Origin: Lytechinus variegatus
Lineage: Eukaryota; Echinodermata; Echinoidea; Temnopleuroida; Toxopneustidae
Reading direction: 5' to 3'
Assembly (NCBI RefSeq): GCF_018143015.1
Contig: NC_054746.1
Coordinates: forward strand, 12,453,532 to 12,517,531
Length of the DNA stretch: 64,000 bases
Made by a program: the position numbers and the translations under genes. The notes under the pieces were generated by a model. The model ran no database searches. It saw only the letters and a program-made list of their open reading frames with translations, and was not told the DNA's origin. Positions 13,201-21,853 of the stretch are shown here, piece by piece; within the stretch, counting starts at the first letter, position 1; each line of letters opens with the position of its first letter.

Positions 13201-14073
13201 AATCACCGAACTACCCGAATCTTTACCCAAATTTGAGGAGAAATGTGTGGAATATTAAAACCCAAGAAGGCCAGCGGATATCTGTATTTATCATCGACAT
13301 GCAGATCGAGTACAGTTACAATTGCCGCTACGACGTCTTAATCATCGATGATTATTTTCAACCAAAACGGTAAATATATCTATCAGGCAAATTGTTCTGA
13401 ATATAAAAGGAGCCGAAAAATTACAGAAAAAAATGAAGTAAAGTAAGAAAAAAATGAGGAAGTTTTGAATTGTCATAAGTTGTTATCACTGCATGGGGGA
13501 TTTCTCATTGATGGAATGGCAATCTGACATAGTTTATGGAAAACACCTTTTGCTCTTGTGCTAAACAATGCATCGTCACCATATATCATTATCATTACTA
13601 TCATTATTGTTGAAATAATGATTATTATAAAGATTATCATTACTATTTCTATTATACAGATTATAATCATTATTTTTGTGATTATTATTATTATTAGCCC
13701 TACTCTTATAATCTTATCACTAAGAATAATTTTAAAATAATACGTAGTAGAAGTAGTAGTATTACTAGTGTTATTATTTTCATCAACGTCATCATCATAA
13801 TCATCATTATCATGATTATAAATATTCTCATCATTAGTACTATTACTATTTTTTTCACTATTATATCACTCTCATTATTGTTGTTATAGCTACTTTCACT
13901 TTAACCATCATGCTATTGACACTATATCCCTCTTTCTTTATTTCAGATTTTGTGGATCTAGAAGTGAAGACGGTCCCTTTATATCCACGTCCAACCGAAT
14001 GCAGTTGACCTTCGAGTCCGATAGTAACGTCCGGTATAGAGGCTTCCAACTATCCTACAAAGCCATAATATAG
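1140..14073 (+). CDS. Astacin-family zinc metalloprotease, EGF and two CUB domains (BP10/SpAN-like), 3' part
   Basis: Eight exons (1140-1272, 1789-1876, 6288-6494, 8462-8717, 9598-9698, 11668-12151, 13183-13369, 13947-14073) join in one open frame of 526 codons to a TAG stop. The signal peptide, propeptide and first part of the catalytic domain lie before the window. In numbering from the first codon seen, the zinc motif HEIGHAMGFQH gives ligands His79, His83, His89 and catalytic Glu80; the Met-turn SVMHY is at about 135-139. Then come an EGF-like module (about 191-218), a CUB domain (about 229-340), a Thr/Ala/Pro linker with six 11-residue repeats (355-420), and a second CUB (about 424-526). 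This order matches the sea-urchin blastula proteases BP10 and SpAN. The product should be a secreted extracellular endopeptidase. CUB2 has only the second Cys pair and CUB1 lacks the first Cys. Intron 2 appears to be GC-AG. Family is certain; orthology to BP10 is inferred. Confidence 0.95.
1789..1876 (+). CDS. Astacin gene exon, GCWSYVG segment
   Basis: This exon encodes GCWSYVGRQPTSGTAG and MFPQKVSIGTGCTE, the conserved Cys-x-Ser/Gly-rich segment just before the zinc helix. The acceptor is TTCTAG. The donor reads GAG|GCAAGT, a GC-type donor; only this junction keeps frame with the next exon (Cys-Thr-Glu then Leu-Gly-Thr). Confidence 0.92.
2190..3177. mobile_element. Tc1/mariner-type inverted-repeat element, non-autonomous
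   Basis: The left end TACAGTGCGTATCCAAAAAA and right end TTTTTTTGGATACGCACTGTA are inverted repeats of about 29 bp, flanked by TA, the target of mariner-type transposons. About 985 bp lie between the ends and no transposase could be read in any frame. It lies inside intron 2 of the astacin gene. Confidence 0.75.
3480..5800. repeat. Composite inverted-repeat block
   Basis: Two direct copies of a motif set (ATCAAGAATCCGA, CTGACGTCA, ACATACCTCTTA, AAACATCATGTTTGGTAT) start near 3490 and 3830, and an inverted copy runs back from about 5800 to 5590. A second inverted pair lies inside: TCTTGTTCCACGTACTATCA near 4610 and its complement near 5530. A separate element sits inside at 4044-4415. No credible coding region; the ORF at 4606-4884 is made of this repeat. 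Confidence 0.6.
4044..4415. mobile_element. MITE, AAAGGACAAGTCCACCCC family, copy 1
   Basis: The ends AAAGGACAAGTCCACCCC and GGGTGGACTTGACTTTT are inverted repeats. The inner arms also match (CAAATCAA ... TTGATTTGAATAAA). Related sequence is at 43010-43263 and 56666-56815. About 370 bp, non-coding, nested in the inverted-repeat block. Confidence 0.75.
6288..6494 (+). CDS. Astacin gene exon, zinc-binding helix and Met-turn
   Basis: This 207 bp phase-0 exon carries the whole active site: LGTVAHEIGHAMGFQHEQSR, then PDRDDYV and, near the end, SVMHYGSH. The three zinc-binding histidines, catalytic Glu, the salt-bridge Glu after the third His, and the Met-turn Tyr are all present. Acceptor TTTTCAG, donor CAC|GTGAGT. 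Confidence 0.96.
6672..7279. mobile_element. Foldback element copy 1, arms of 53 bp tandem repeats
   Basis: The ends TATGGAAGCTTAAAAGTGCC and GGCACTTTTAAGCTTCCATA are perfect inverted repeats; the similarity continues inward about 50 bp. The arms are tandem units of about 53 bp containing GAGATCCGGGATCTTGTCAT, which flip orientation at a centre near 6870 (GATCCATGATCATG). GGTATT flanks both ends and may be a target duplication. No ORF. A larger copy is at 20418-21758. Confidence 0.85.
7711..7988. mobile_element. MITE-like element, GGCGGCGGAAGC ends
   Basis: The left end GGCGGCGGAAGC is complementary to the right end GCTTCCGCCGCC. The interior repeats CCCCCCTAAATTT several times together with long C and G runs. 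About 280 bp, non-coding. Confidence 0.65.
8082..8380. mobile_element. MITE with TA target, CACTGCAAAAAC ends
   Basis: The ends CACTGCAAAAACGCCGGTG and CACCGGTGTTTTGCAGTG are inverted repeats flanked by TA on both sides, consistent with a Tc1/mariner-type non-autonomous element. Inner parts are also palindromic (GGTATCGATATCGG against CCGATATAGATACC). Related sequence lies at 15783-16030. Confidence 0.75.
8462..8717 (+). CDS. Astacin gene exon, end of protease domain and EGF module
   Basis: The exon begins GFAIDAAMPTLL, continues with IGQRSELSFYDVKLANYIYNC (the end of the astacin fold, closing Cys included), and goes on to an EGF-like module from CPSPLPNCANGG to CPPDWTGSLC. Acceptor ATGCAG, donor G|GTAAGT, leaving phase 1. 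Confidence 0.95.
8787..8850 (+). mobile_element. SINE head fragment (tRNA-derived)
   Basis: GGAGCGTTGTGGCCCAGTGG and the following TTAGTCTTCTGACTTTGAAA match the start of the full SINE at 63329-63620. The copy stops before the B box, so only the tRNA-like 5' part is left. It sits in an astacin intron. Confidence 0.7.
9598..9698 (+). CDS. Astacin gene exon, start of CUB domain 1
   Basis: The exon encodes TEITRTEASGVITSPNY and continues to CMIYIQ, the first strands of a CUB domain (G-x-I-x-S-P-N-Y motif). Acceptor CTTCAAG, donor CAG|GTAAGT. The first of the four usual CUB cysteines is not seen here. Confidence 0.93.
9945..10110. mobile_element. Hairpin MITE, near-perfect inverted repeat
   Basis: CCTGGTGCCCGTTTCATAAA leads one arm and its complement closes the other at about 10110. 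Each arm is about 70 bp and nearly identical (CTTGCAACTGTTGTAACTTT; TGGCAACTACCATGGTA), leaving a short loop holding GATTTTGATTGGCTGC. A related degenerate element is at 60223-60391. Confidence 0.85.
10109..10287. mobile_element. MITE, GGTGGGTGTTTCATAAAGC ends
   Basis: The ends GGTGGGTGTTTCATAAAGC and GGCTTTATGGAACACCCACC are inverted repeats. It abuts the previous hairpin element and shares a few bases with it. The interior (CGACTGGAACATGTTCTTAG; ATCACATAGCACAAGAAAGG) is found again, in the opposite orientation, at 62128-62863. Confidence 0.8.
10288..11229 (-). mobile_element. Tandem-repeat-cored element, copy A
   Basis: This is a reverse copy of the element at 22632-23709. The core is several diverged units of about 160-190 bp with CATGACCAAGGTCAAAGGTC, TTCAGGTCACATGACC and GAACATCCTG-type blocks. 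The flanks match copy B: AAAAGCAGCGCCTA-type sequence near 10320 in reverse, and ATTGAATCGCACGATGGAGG to GTGAGACTGCCAGAGAC near 11200. Non-coding. A perfect AGGTCAAAGGTCA is at 10625-10637. It lies in an astacin intron. Confidence 0.75.
11668..12151 (+). CDS. Astacin gene exon, rest of CUB1 and Thr/Ala/Pro repeat linker
   Basis: The exon encodes GQPGSTITLWFDDFDLESP through CWDYVQV, YCG and the GFKAHFTI end of CUB domain 1. Then follow six copies of an 11-residue repeat APTEAPVVTT-x from 11947 to 12144 (33 bp each), a likely O-glycosylated spacer. Acceptor TTCAAAG, donor G|GTATGC. Antisense ORFs over the repeat are by-products. Confidence 0.95.
11947..12144 (+). repeat. Six 33 bp coding repeats
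   Basis: The units GCACCAACCGAAGCACCGGT and following GTAACTACC-x differ mainly at third positions and at one Glu/Ala/Gln site. They keep the reading frame exactly, encoding APTEAPVVTT-x six times, so copy number can change without breaking the protein. Confidence 0.9.
12946..13083 (-). mobile_element. RTE-like LINE 3' end fragment
   Basis: Read on the minus strand, the segment encodes LRWSDELTKFIGINWIASAQ and, after DKHLWHQ, LEEAFALQWAEHG then a stop. This is the C-terminal pattern of RTE-class reverse transcriptase ORFs (R-W-x-D ... W-x-x-L-x-E-A-F-x-x-Q-W). A short (TGA)/(TAT)-rich tail follows. The 5' part is missing. Confidence 0.65.
13183..13369 (+). CDS. Astacin gene exon, first part of CUB domain 2
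   Basis: The exon encodes APIALVQSPNYPNLYPNLRR, then NVWNIKTQEGQRISVFIID and CRYDVLIIDDYFQPKR. The CUB landmarks SPNYP-NLYP and C-x-YD are clear. The position of the usual C-x-W cysteine is Asn-Val-Trp, so the first disulfide is absent. Acceptor TTTCAG, donor CG|GTAAAT. Confidence 0.93.
13570..13900. repeat. ATT/ATC microsatellite tract in intron 7 of the window gene
   Basis: Imperfect runs of ATTATT, ATCATT, GTAGTA and TCATCATCA fill this intron between the last two astacin exons. Low complexity; the ORFs over it (Ile-rich) are not genes. Confidence 0.8.
13947..14073 (+). CDS. Astacin gene terminal exon, end of CUB domain 2
   Basis: The exon completes a split Arg codon, then FCGSRSEDGPFISTSNRM and LTFESDS...YRGFQLSYKAII, ending at TAG (14071-14073). 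FCG, the F-x-SD motif and GF-x-x-x-Y are standard CUB end motifs. Acceptor TTTCAG. No convincing polyadenylation signal was fixed. Confidence 0.95.
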
Positions 14074-14099
14074 TCGGAAGGCCAACAACGATACAGTCA

Positions 14100-14385
14100 C
14101 ATCGAAGAAACCGATACCAAACCGATCGATATCTCTACTGAAAAGAACACAGTGTCCCACACTGTGGAACACAATGTGAAATCACCTTCACACTGTTAAA
14201 ATTTGAGCATATTCACGTAGTCGACCATGAAAAAAATGTCATCACGCCGTGTACAGTCACACTATTGAGCTGTCCACGGCGTGAAAATATTTCTACACTG
14301 TTTAATTTGAGCGTTTGAACAGTGTGAATGATATTTTCACATAGTGGACTATGTGAACAAACTGTGATCACACTGTGTTATTACC
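14100..14385. repeat. Degenerate palindromic repeat after the astacin gene
   Basis: Short inverted motifs recur: CACTGTG/CACAGTG, TTTGAGC, TCACGCCGTG against CACGGCGTGA, and GTCGACCATG against ATAGTGGACTATG. It looks like a decayed MITE that supplies or abuts the 3' UTR. About 1.4 kb after it (to 15780) I see only AT-rich unique-looking DNA. Confidence 0.5.
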
Positions 14386-15782
14386 AGCATGGTTGGTTTA
14401 TCAGTTGATCGTGTTACCGAACACCTTTTATAAATTCAATCATATCAAACGAAATGAAATTCATCAAACTTATTCCACCATGAATACGCCAATACCTATG
14501 AAAAAATGTGAAATTTTGAGCAGATGTCCGTTTTCCTTCTTCCGAACGCTCCCCTCTTCACATGTAAAACGTTTTGGTCGCTTGGAAATGATATCGTATT
14601 ACCGAACATGTATTTCCTGGAGGAAAAAAATCATTAAATTGCTGATTAGGCATTTCGACCACATTTTGTTGTTTTACTTTCAAATTATTTTTGGGTCCTT
14701 TTTTAGCACCATCCTATTCAAATTCCATTTGGAAGGATCTTGCATAGTTTTAAGCGTATAGAAATTATTTTATGATGCGTAAGTATACGCGTTCTGTAAT
14801 ACAAGGCCAGTCAGTAATGTTTGTCGGTGTTGGGTCGGTTTAGCCGATGCGTGACTGTAGGGGTACCAAGTTGATCCTGAATGATCTACTCATCCCAAAA
14901 TATCACTGACTTTTTACATGAATTCTTCGTAAAAGACCAGTGATTAGTTGACAAAGAAATATGATATTTTATTGAGCATATAGGTCTAGTATTAGTGTAA
15001 ATGATGTAACATGGAGGAAAGACGAATAATGACTCAAAATGTCAGAAATCATGCTGTGAATAATTTTTGGTAGGATTGTTTTATCAGATTCATATCCTTT
15101 CCTTTTATCATCTAATTTCTAAACATGTTTTGGTTAAAGAAAACAAATGCAATTCTTAAATGACATGAATTTTTTGCATGGTGAAAAGTTGATACTCGTA
15201 AGTAATCCTCATGAAAAATATATATTAATCCGATCATAATAATCATGAAACTCACAATGGAAAAAAAAATTATCGAGGGTAAAAAGACGATTTTATGTTA
15301 TAACGTCAGGTATTCTCTCAATAACTATATTGCCTGTCATAATGATCTCCGGCTTTCATATCCCACGAAAATTAAAATTTTCTTTTCTCAAATTAGCCTA
15401 TTTCGATAGATCGTATGCATAAACTCTATTCGTCAGGCCTCGCAGAGAGGGTGAAATTTGTCGTAGCAGAACTTCTACCCCCCCCCAAAAAAAATATATA
15501 GTCCTTCTCTACCATATGGTATACATTCACCTCACCTTAGTTCCAAATTAATAGATCTATATTAGAAGTTGCTGTTTAATGAATTTAAAATCATCAGAAG
15601 AATGAAATAATGATCACCATTAGTCGTAGATGGAATAAATAGTTAATAAATGCAATCGTTTCGATTAGTACTTTGTGCATTTGTTTTCTTGTGTGTCTTT
15701 CTCAAGTTCAGTGTGTGTCGCCTTGTAACTGGGGACGAAAGTGTGGCACCGACTATTTCATTTGGGGCGTTCCAAACACACG

Positions 15783-16030
15783 CTGCAAAAACTCCGGTGT
15801 TGATTCAACACCAGCCCGGAATCCATATTTGTCCACACCAGAGAAGTATTGAATCAACACCAGTTTGGAGTCAAACCGATGCTGTTTATAATACTAACTG
15901 GTGTTGTATAAACACCTGTCTGGTATTAGACCAAAACAAAACTACAAAACTGGTGTTGTTTAACACTGCTCTGATGTGGACAGATATAGATTCCGTGCTG
16001 GTGTTAAATCAACACCGGAGTGGCACGATC
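15783..16030. mobile_element. MITE-like, GCAAAAACTCCGGTGTTGA ends
   Basis: It opens with CTGCAAAAACTCCGGTGTTG and closes with GGTGTTAAATCAACACCGGA, related to the element at 8082-8380. Internal CAACACCAG and CTGGTGTTG blocks face each other. No coding evidence; an ORF at 15650-16051 merely runs through it. Confidence 0.6.
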
Positions 16031-16119
16031 TCAAAATTTTTGGTCTCTTAAATCAGGCTACAAATCGAAGGTATGGTGCTTAATTGTCTACTTTTAGACA
16101 TGGCCCAGAGGTTATACAC

Positions 16120-16360
16120 ATGCAAAACTGTGGTGTTAACCGGCGTGCATAAAGGACCACACCAGTTGTTTTACCCCGGTGTTAAATTGACAGTGTTAGT
16201 TTAACACCTATAGGTGTTATTACAACACCTTTGGTGGTCACATTTACACTCTTTGGTGTTATATTTGATATAGGGTGTAATTTTGACACGTCATGGTGTG
16301 GTCCTCTATTAACACCAACTGGTGTCAGTTTCAACACCACATTTTTTCTACAGTGTATGC
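16120..16360. mobile_element. Second GGTGTT-rich inverted element
   Basis: The ends TGCAAAACTGTGGTGTTAAC and TTTCAACACCACATTTTTTC are roughly inverted, and the interior repeats GGTGTTA, AACACC and GTGGTCC many times. It is a cousin of the neighbouring element at 15783. A GT-rich stretch (GTGTGTGGGTG) follows at 16390-16480. Confidence 0.5.
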
Positions 16361-17184
16361 ATCCCTTAAATACGGTGAAATAGTGTGGGCCCTACATGAG
16401 GGTGGGTGTGTGGGTGAATATGTGCGTGTACAATAATGTGGGTATGGTCGTGTGTGCATGTGAATGTGTGTGTCAACGAAGTTATACCACCATTGGAATG
16501 TTTAAATGATTAAAAAGTCCTTACGTCATAAACTATCTCTCAATATTCCTCGTTCAACAAAACTTATAGCAGAATATACATTAAAAAAACACATGTAGGG
16601 CTTTTCTCTGTGGAGAGGGGCACAAAACGGGTTCCCGTTACTGAAATTAGGCGTAGGTGATCTTCTCACTCGATATAACCTTACAAATCGAAGATAAGTT
16701 TCTTAAGGAGGCCATCAGGCTGAAAATAATGTCTAAATGAATAGAGTAAAATTCTTTAAGAACAATACTGAAAATTGCATCAAACTCTAATGAAAACAAT
16801 GAAGTTATCGAAGTTTAAAGTACGGCAAGGTTTCGTTAAAAACAGTAGCTTGCGTGCCGTCAGGAAATACGCAATAAATGGGCTGCTGCCCCCCCCCCTT
16901 TCCCATTTCATCTCATGAAATCATGATTAATTTACGTGTGCGTAAAAACATGTCTTTTTTCATGAAGTAATTTTCAGCAGTAATTATCTCACAGCGGTAA
17001 TCAAAAGTCGATCCTATTCCTACATTCTACAAAGACAAATTGTGAATATACATACTTTTATATCACAAAATAAAAGTGAATAAGAGGGATATGACGTCAT
17101 GAACTCGCACATTGCATATTTTTATTTCATGAGGACATGCATATAACTGTTTCAACGAAATAATATTAACTTTTAAAATATATA

Positions 17185-18238
17185 CAGTCAGCAAAAAAAG
17201 TTCTTGGACACTTATAAAAGTTAAAATATTCGATATCGATATTTGATTAAAGGCAAATTATTGTATGTCAACATGACCAGACAATATTCCTCTTCCAGTA
17301 TGACATGACATTTTCATTTGAACAGTCATGCATGGGTGGTTAAATGCTTTAAACAATAGCAATGTCAGTAAAAGAAAATTGCAAGAAATGGATCAGTCAG
17401 TGCATGGCTGGTTACAGGCATTAAACAATAGCAATGTCAGTAAAAGAAAATTGCTCGCAAACGATCAGTCATTCTTTCAGTTGTGAAAGTTTGTGTGGCA
17501 TAAATATCCATTAAACGATAAAAGCAAACTTAAAGTCAAATACCACTCTAATAGTGAAGAGAAAGTTATCCACCTTGGATGCATCACTATTCCACTGGAA
17601 TTTTAAGTCAAAGTTAAGTCGATGAACAAAATGTCAAATTTCAGTATCTTGGCATAAGCAAAAGAAAATTATCCTTATCCTCCTATCTACTACAGGGGTG
17701 GTGGCCCTAAGTCGACCACTCCTAGGACGGTCTCTAACTTCATTAGTAGCCAAATACCTCTGGTTCAAATTTGAAATTGTTGTTGGTGACACTTAGAAAT
17801 ATTGAGCCACTTGTCTAAATGACTGCCCAGACTGCAACATTCCTATTGCTCTTGCATGCTTTTGGTTGGAAAGCTTCATCTTGAAAGTGAGTGTCCAAAT
17901 GATCCATCTCATTATGCATCTCATGATGCATCCCTATAAAGCATTCAATTCAAATGATATATATATTACGCATGTTGATATTGCTGAATGTATGCCTACA
18001 GGATGGCCATGATCATTAGCATTTGAATGGTCCATTTCTGCAATTTTCTTTTACTGACATTGCTATTGTTTAAAGCATTTAACCATTCATGCATGACTGT
18101 TCACATGAAAATGTCATGTCATACTGGAAGAGGAATACTGTCTGGTCATGTTGACATACAATAATTTGCCTTTAATCAAATATCTATATGGAATATTTTA
18201 ACTTTTTTAAGGGTCCAAGAACTTTTTTTTGCTGAGTG
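17185..18238 (-). mobile_element. Tc1-like DNA transposon remnant with 200 bp inverted repeats
   Basis: TA flanks both ends. The terminal repeats begin CAGTCAGCAAAAAAAGTTCT and are nearly identical for about 200 bp, the long-TIR form known in Tc1-like elements. The interior holds only the DNA-binding part of a transposase on the minus strand (about 17879 to 17660): MKLSNQKHARAIGMLQSGQS, FRQVAQYF, a stop, then VSPTTISNLNQRY and DRPRSGRLRATTP. This is the paired-type helix-turn-helix plus GRPR-like motif of Tc1. The DDE catalytic domain is missing, so it is non-autonomous. Confidence 0.85.
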
Positions 18239-18970
18239 TATAATTTGTTTATTCCTTGCCCAATTTTGATGACATTTTCAGTGTTTGTTTATCATTTTGT
18301 ATTATAATTTGATTAAATAACATACTAGTAATTTTTATCCTAGAGTACCCCCGTTAAGCGAAATACCTTAGAATTAATGGCGTATATAATATTGAAATAT
18401 CGATTGCTAAAGGAGATTTCTGGGTCTCATCACTAGTTACAGAAATACAATTTTGAGAAATTTCATGAAAAAGAAAGTAATTTTTTAAAGAAAACCATAC
18501 ACAAATTTAATATCTACTTTATATTATTTGACATAACAAACTCACATTAGATTGAACCATTTTTCTTTTAATTTTCACTGTATAAACATTTATTTTCTTC
18601 CACTTCACAAATCTCTCATTTTTTCAAAACATTAAGTCATACAAAATCAATTTGTAGTTAAAACATATTATGATAGCTTTACAATATTATTGAGGCGTGG
18701 GCCTAGAGGCAAAAACTTGTGGTGGGGTACACTTGCAGACACATATTATACAACGAATGGCTCTTAATGTCATATGAAGTTGGCCTGAATATGAAGTAGA
18801 AAAATAATTACGGTTTCACCACAGTACAATCGCACTTAAACCCCATGTTTATCATGTTGATTGTATAAAAGGTGCGGAAGTACATAAAATATTAAATGTG
18901 AATAATTTGATTCAGATACTGTCATAAAACATCGTTTCACAATACTAAAAACTAAATCATATTTACCCAG

Positions 18971-19106
18971 GCACCCACTTCAATTCCTAAAACTGTTCCT
19001 CCGGTGGGCCCTATTTAATGTTATATTACTCTGGTTTCAACTGGCCTGTCTTGGCACTCAAGAATTTCTTTCTACCGGGTACTTATTTAACTACACCTGA
19101 GTGGAG
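18971..19106 (-). mobile_element. SINE body fragment
   Basis: Read in reverse the segment has TACCCGGTAGAAAGAAATTC, TTGAGTGCC, then GGGCCCACCGGAGGAACAGT and AATTGAAGTGGGTGCC, matching the 3' body of the SINE at 63329-63620. The tRNA-like head is absent. Confidence 0.7.
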
Positions 19107-19129
19107 GGTGGCAAATTTTAGAACTTGAC

Positions 19130-19260
19130 AGGCAAGCGAGATCCCCATGGCCCTGGGAAGTGGGGGTGCCAAAGCACCCGTCAACATTTTTTTTTTTTGC
19201 TTGTCAGATTTCTCTTCCAAATCAGCACCCCTTATTTAAAAACAAGTTCCCAGGGCCCTG
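19130..19260. mobile_element. Short C/G-run inverted element
   Basis: CATGGCCCTGGGAAGTGGGG near the left and GTTCCCAGGGCCCTGG near the right are imperfect inverted repeats around a T run. Similar sequence occurs at 31600-31675. Non-coding. Confidence 0.45.
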
Positions 19261-19516
19261 GCAATCTCCCTCTAAATAGCATTCGACATAAATCTCACCC
19301 TGCCCTGCATTCGTTATGAAAATGGACATCAGTGATGTCGATCCGCAGAAATTTCTATTCATCTGTGGGATATTACGTAATAATACAAAGCGCCACACCC
19401 TTTGAATGAATAGAAAACTCAAGCAGATGTACCTCCATACGACGGACATCATAACCTTTGGATATCCAGATTGTTGGTAGGCCTACATTGGCATGATGAG
19501 TATTCAACACTTGACC

Positions 19517-19651
19517 TGGGGCCCGTAACACAAAGGTTAGCAATGATCGTAGAACATTTTTCTACGATTGATTCCATTGATTACAATGTACAATCGATCG
19601 TGAAAATCAAGCTTATGATTAATCGCTAACCTTTGTGTTACGGGACCCTGG
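19517..19651. mobile_element. MITE, GGGGCCCGTAACACAAAGG ends
   Basis: The ends GGGGCCCGTAACACAAAGGT and ACCTTTGTGTTACGGGACCC are near-perfect inverted repeats; the arms also pair inside (TAGCAATGATCGTAGAA... TTAATCGCTA). About 135 bp, non-coding. Confidence 0.8.
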
Positions 19652-20417
19652 TGTGTCGAACATGATTTATAATTGTGATTTAAATTGATCAATTGAGTCT
19701 TGGAACTCTTGTTGGAATGCTCCCCCAGGGAGTGGAGATAGTGCATACAATGTGTGCGGACATGACCGGGCTAATAATCATTATAATGGAAAACGCTTAG
19801 AAACAAAGTATTAAACGCTACATAAATGTAACTATTACCATATGACTTTGTAATTAGTTATTAAATGATTATTTCATTCAATGAAGGTGAAAATAATTAG
19901 CATTAACATCCCTCTGCAACAATTAGCATCAACTAAACGTCTACCATTAACGTCTGCAGTTTATTTTTAATGAAAAACTAACCCAAGTCCATGATATGAT
20001 TTTCATTGTATTTTGTAAATGTACACAGTAAAGTGAATAAAGACAATTCAACAAGATATGAAGTAGCTAAAATTGCTAATCTAAATTTCTAAATGTCATG
20101 TAATTAAAAGTTAATTCTTGGGCTATGAATAGAAATAATACAAATCAACCTGTCAATACATAGAACAGAATCATTCATATATTTGGAATCATTCATTTCA
20201 GGAATAAAAAAAATAAACGATTTTATACATTCCAAAATTTTGACTGCTCAAGAATGTCTGTCAAAACTGGAAAAAAATAAAAAAAAATAAAAGATTCCGA
20301 AAGGTTTTAAGCAATCAATGGGTAGGTACATCTTGAGATTAATCCTATTGTTGGGACACAGTAAAGTCCACTCGTATTATCATTGTTTTGTTCAATCTTT
20401 TCTAGCGCATATCATAG

Positions 20418-21758
20418 TATGGAAGCTTAAAAGTGCCACCGAGATGTTGAGATAATTATCTCGGGAAGTCGACATCTTGATAGCAAAAGATAAGATGACG
20501 AGATCCCAGATCTCATCATGTCGACATCTTTTAGAAGAGATGATGAGATGACAAGATCCCGAATCTCATCATGTCAACATCTTTTAGAAGAGATGATGAG
20601 ATGACAAGATACCGGATCTCATCATGTCAACATCTTTTAGAAGAGATAATGAGATGACAAGATCCCAGATCTCATCACGTCAACATCTTCTGGAAGAGAT
20701 GACAAGATCCCGGATTTCATCATGTTGACATCTTTTAGAAGAGATGTTGAGATGACAAGATCCCGGATCTCATCATGTCAACATCTTTTAGAAGAGATGT
20801 TGAGATGACAAGATCCCGGATCTCATCATGTCAACATCTTTTAGAAGAGATGATGAGATGACAAGATCCCGGATCTCGTCATGTCAACATCGTGTAGAAG
20901 AGATGATGAGATGACAAGATCCAGGATCTCATCATGTCAACATCGTGTAGAAGAGATGATGAGATGACAAGATCCAGGATCTCATCATGTCAACATCTTG
21001 TAGAAGAGATGATCAGATGACAAGATCTTCGATCCATGATCATGTCATCTAATCATCTCTTCTTAAAGATGTAGACATGACGAGATCCAAGATCTTGTCA
21101 TCTCATCATCTCTTCTAAAAGATGTTAACATGATGAGTTCCGGGATCTTGTCATCTCATCTCTTCTACAAGATGTCAACATGATGAGATCCGGGATCTTG
21201 TCATCTCATCATCTCTTCTACAAGATGTCAACATGATGAGATCCGGGATCTTGTCATCTCATCATCTCTTCTACAAGATGTCAACATGATGAGATCCGGG
21301 ATCTTGTCATCTCATCATCTCTTCTACAAGATGTCAACATGATGAGATCCGGGATCTTGTCATCTCATCATCTCTTCTACAAGATGTCAACATGATGAGA
21401 TCCGGGATCTTGTCATCTCATCATCTCTTCTACAAGATGTCAACATGATGAGATCCAGGATCTTGTCATCTCATCATCTCTTCTTAAAGATGTTGACATG
21501 ATGAGATCCGGGATCTTGTCATCTCATCATCTCTTCTACAAGATGTCAACATGATGAGATCCGGGATCTTGTCATCTCATCATCTCTTCTACAAGATGTC
21601 AACATGATGAGATCCGGGATCTTGTCATCTCATCATCTCTTCTAAAAGATGTCGACATGATGAGATCTGGGATCTCGTCATCTTATCTTTTGCTATCAAG
21701 ATGTCGACTTCCCGAGATAATTATCTCAACATCTCGGTGGCACTTTTAAGCTTCCATA
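20418..21758. mobile_element. Foldback element copy 2 (1.34 kb palindrome)
   Basis: Same family as 6672-7279: ends TATGGAAGCTTAAAAGTGCC and complement, each running about 50 bp. The left arm has about ten and the right arm about thirteen tandem units; typical spacing is 53 bp (for example GATGTCAACA at 21171 and 21224). Units carry GAGATCCGGGATCTTGTCAT. The arms switch direction near 21035 at GATCCATGATCATG. No ORF and no clear target duplication. It ends 28 bp past the oxidase A stop codon, on that gene's 3' side. Confidence 0.9.
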
Positions 21759-21785
21759 TTTTCGTGATAAGTGTGTTGGTAATCC

Positions 21786-21853
21786 TCATAGCTTGGCGTA
21801 AATGATTTGTCTCCTCAGCAAGTCTTTTGTTACGTCAGCAACACTAAGTGAAC
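21786..21853 (-). CDS. HAO1: HAO A exon 8, terminal, PTS1 AKL
   Basis: After acceptor TTCAACAG the exon reads (G)[21 protein letters not shown] and stops at TGA. The phase (two bases completing Gly) matches exon 7. Though variable, it has the spacing of hydroxyacid-oxidase tails and ends in a consensus peroxisomal signal. The nearest AATAAA on this strand that I see is at 19960-19965, beyond the foldback element. Confidence 0.88.

Noticed and set aside
20418-21758. CRISPR-like array of regular 53 bp repeats
   Set aside because: There are no unique spacers between the repeats, the arms invert at the centre and the DNA is animal; it is a foldback element.
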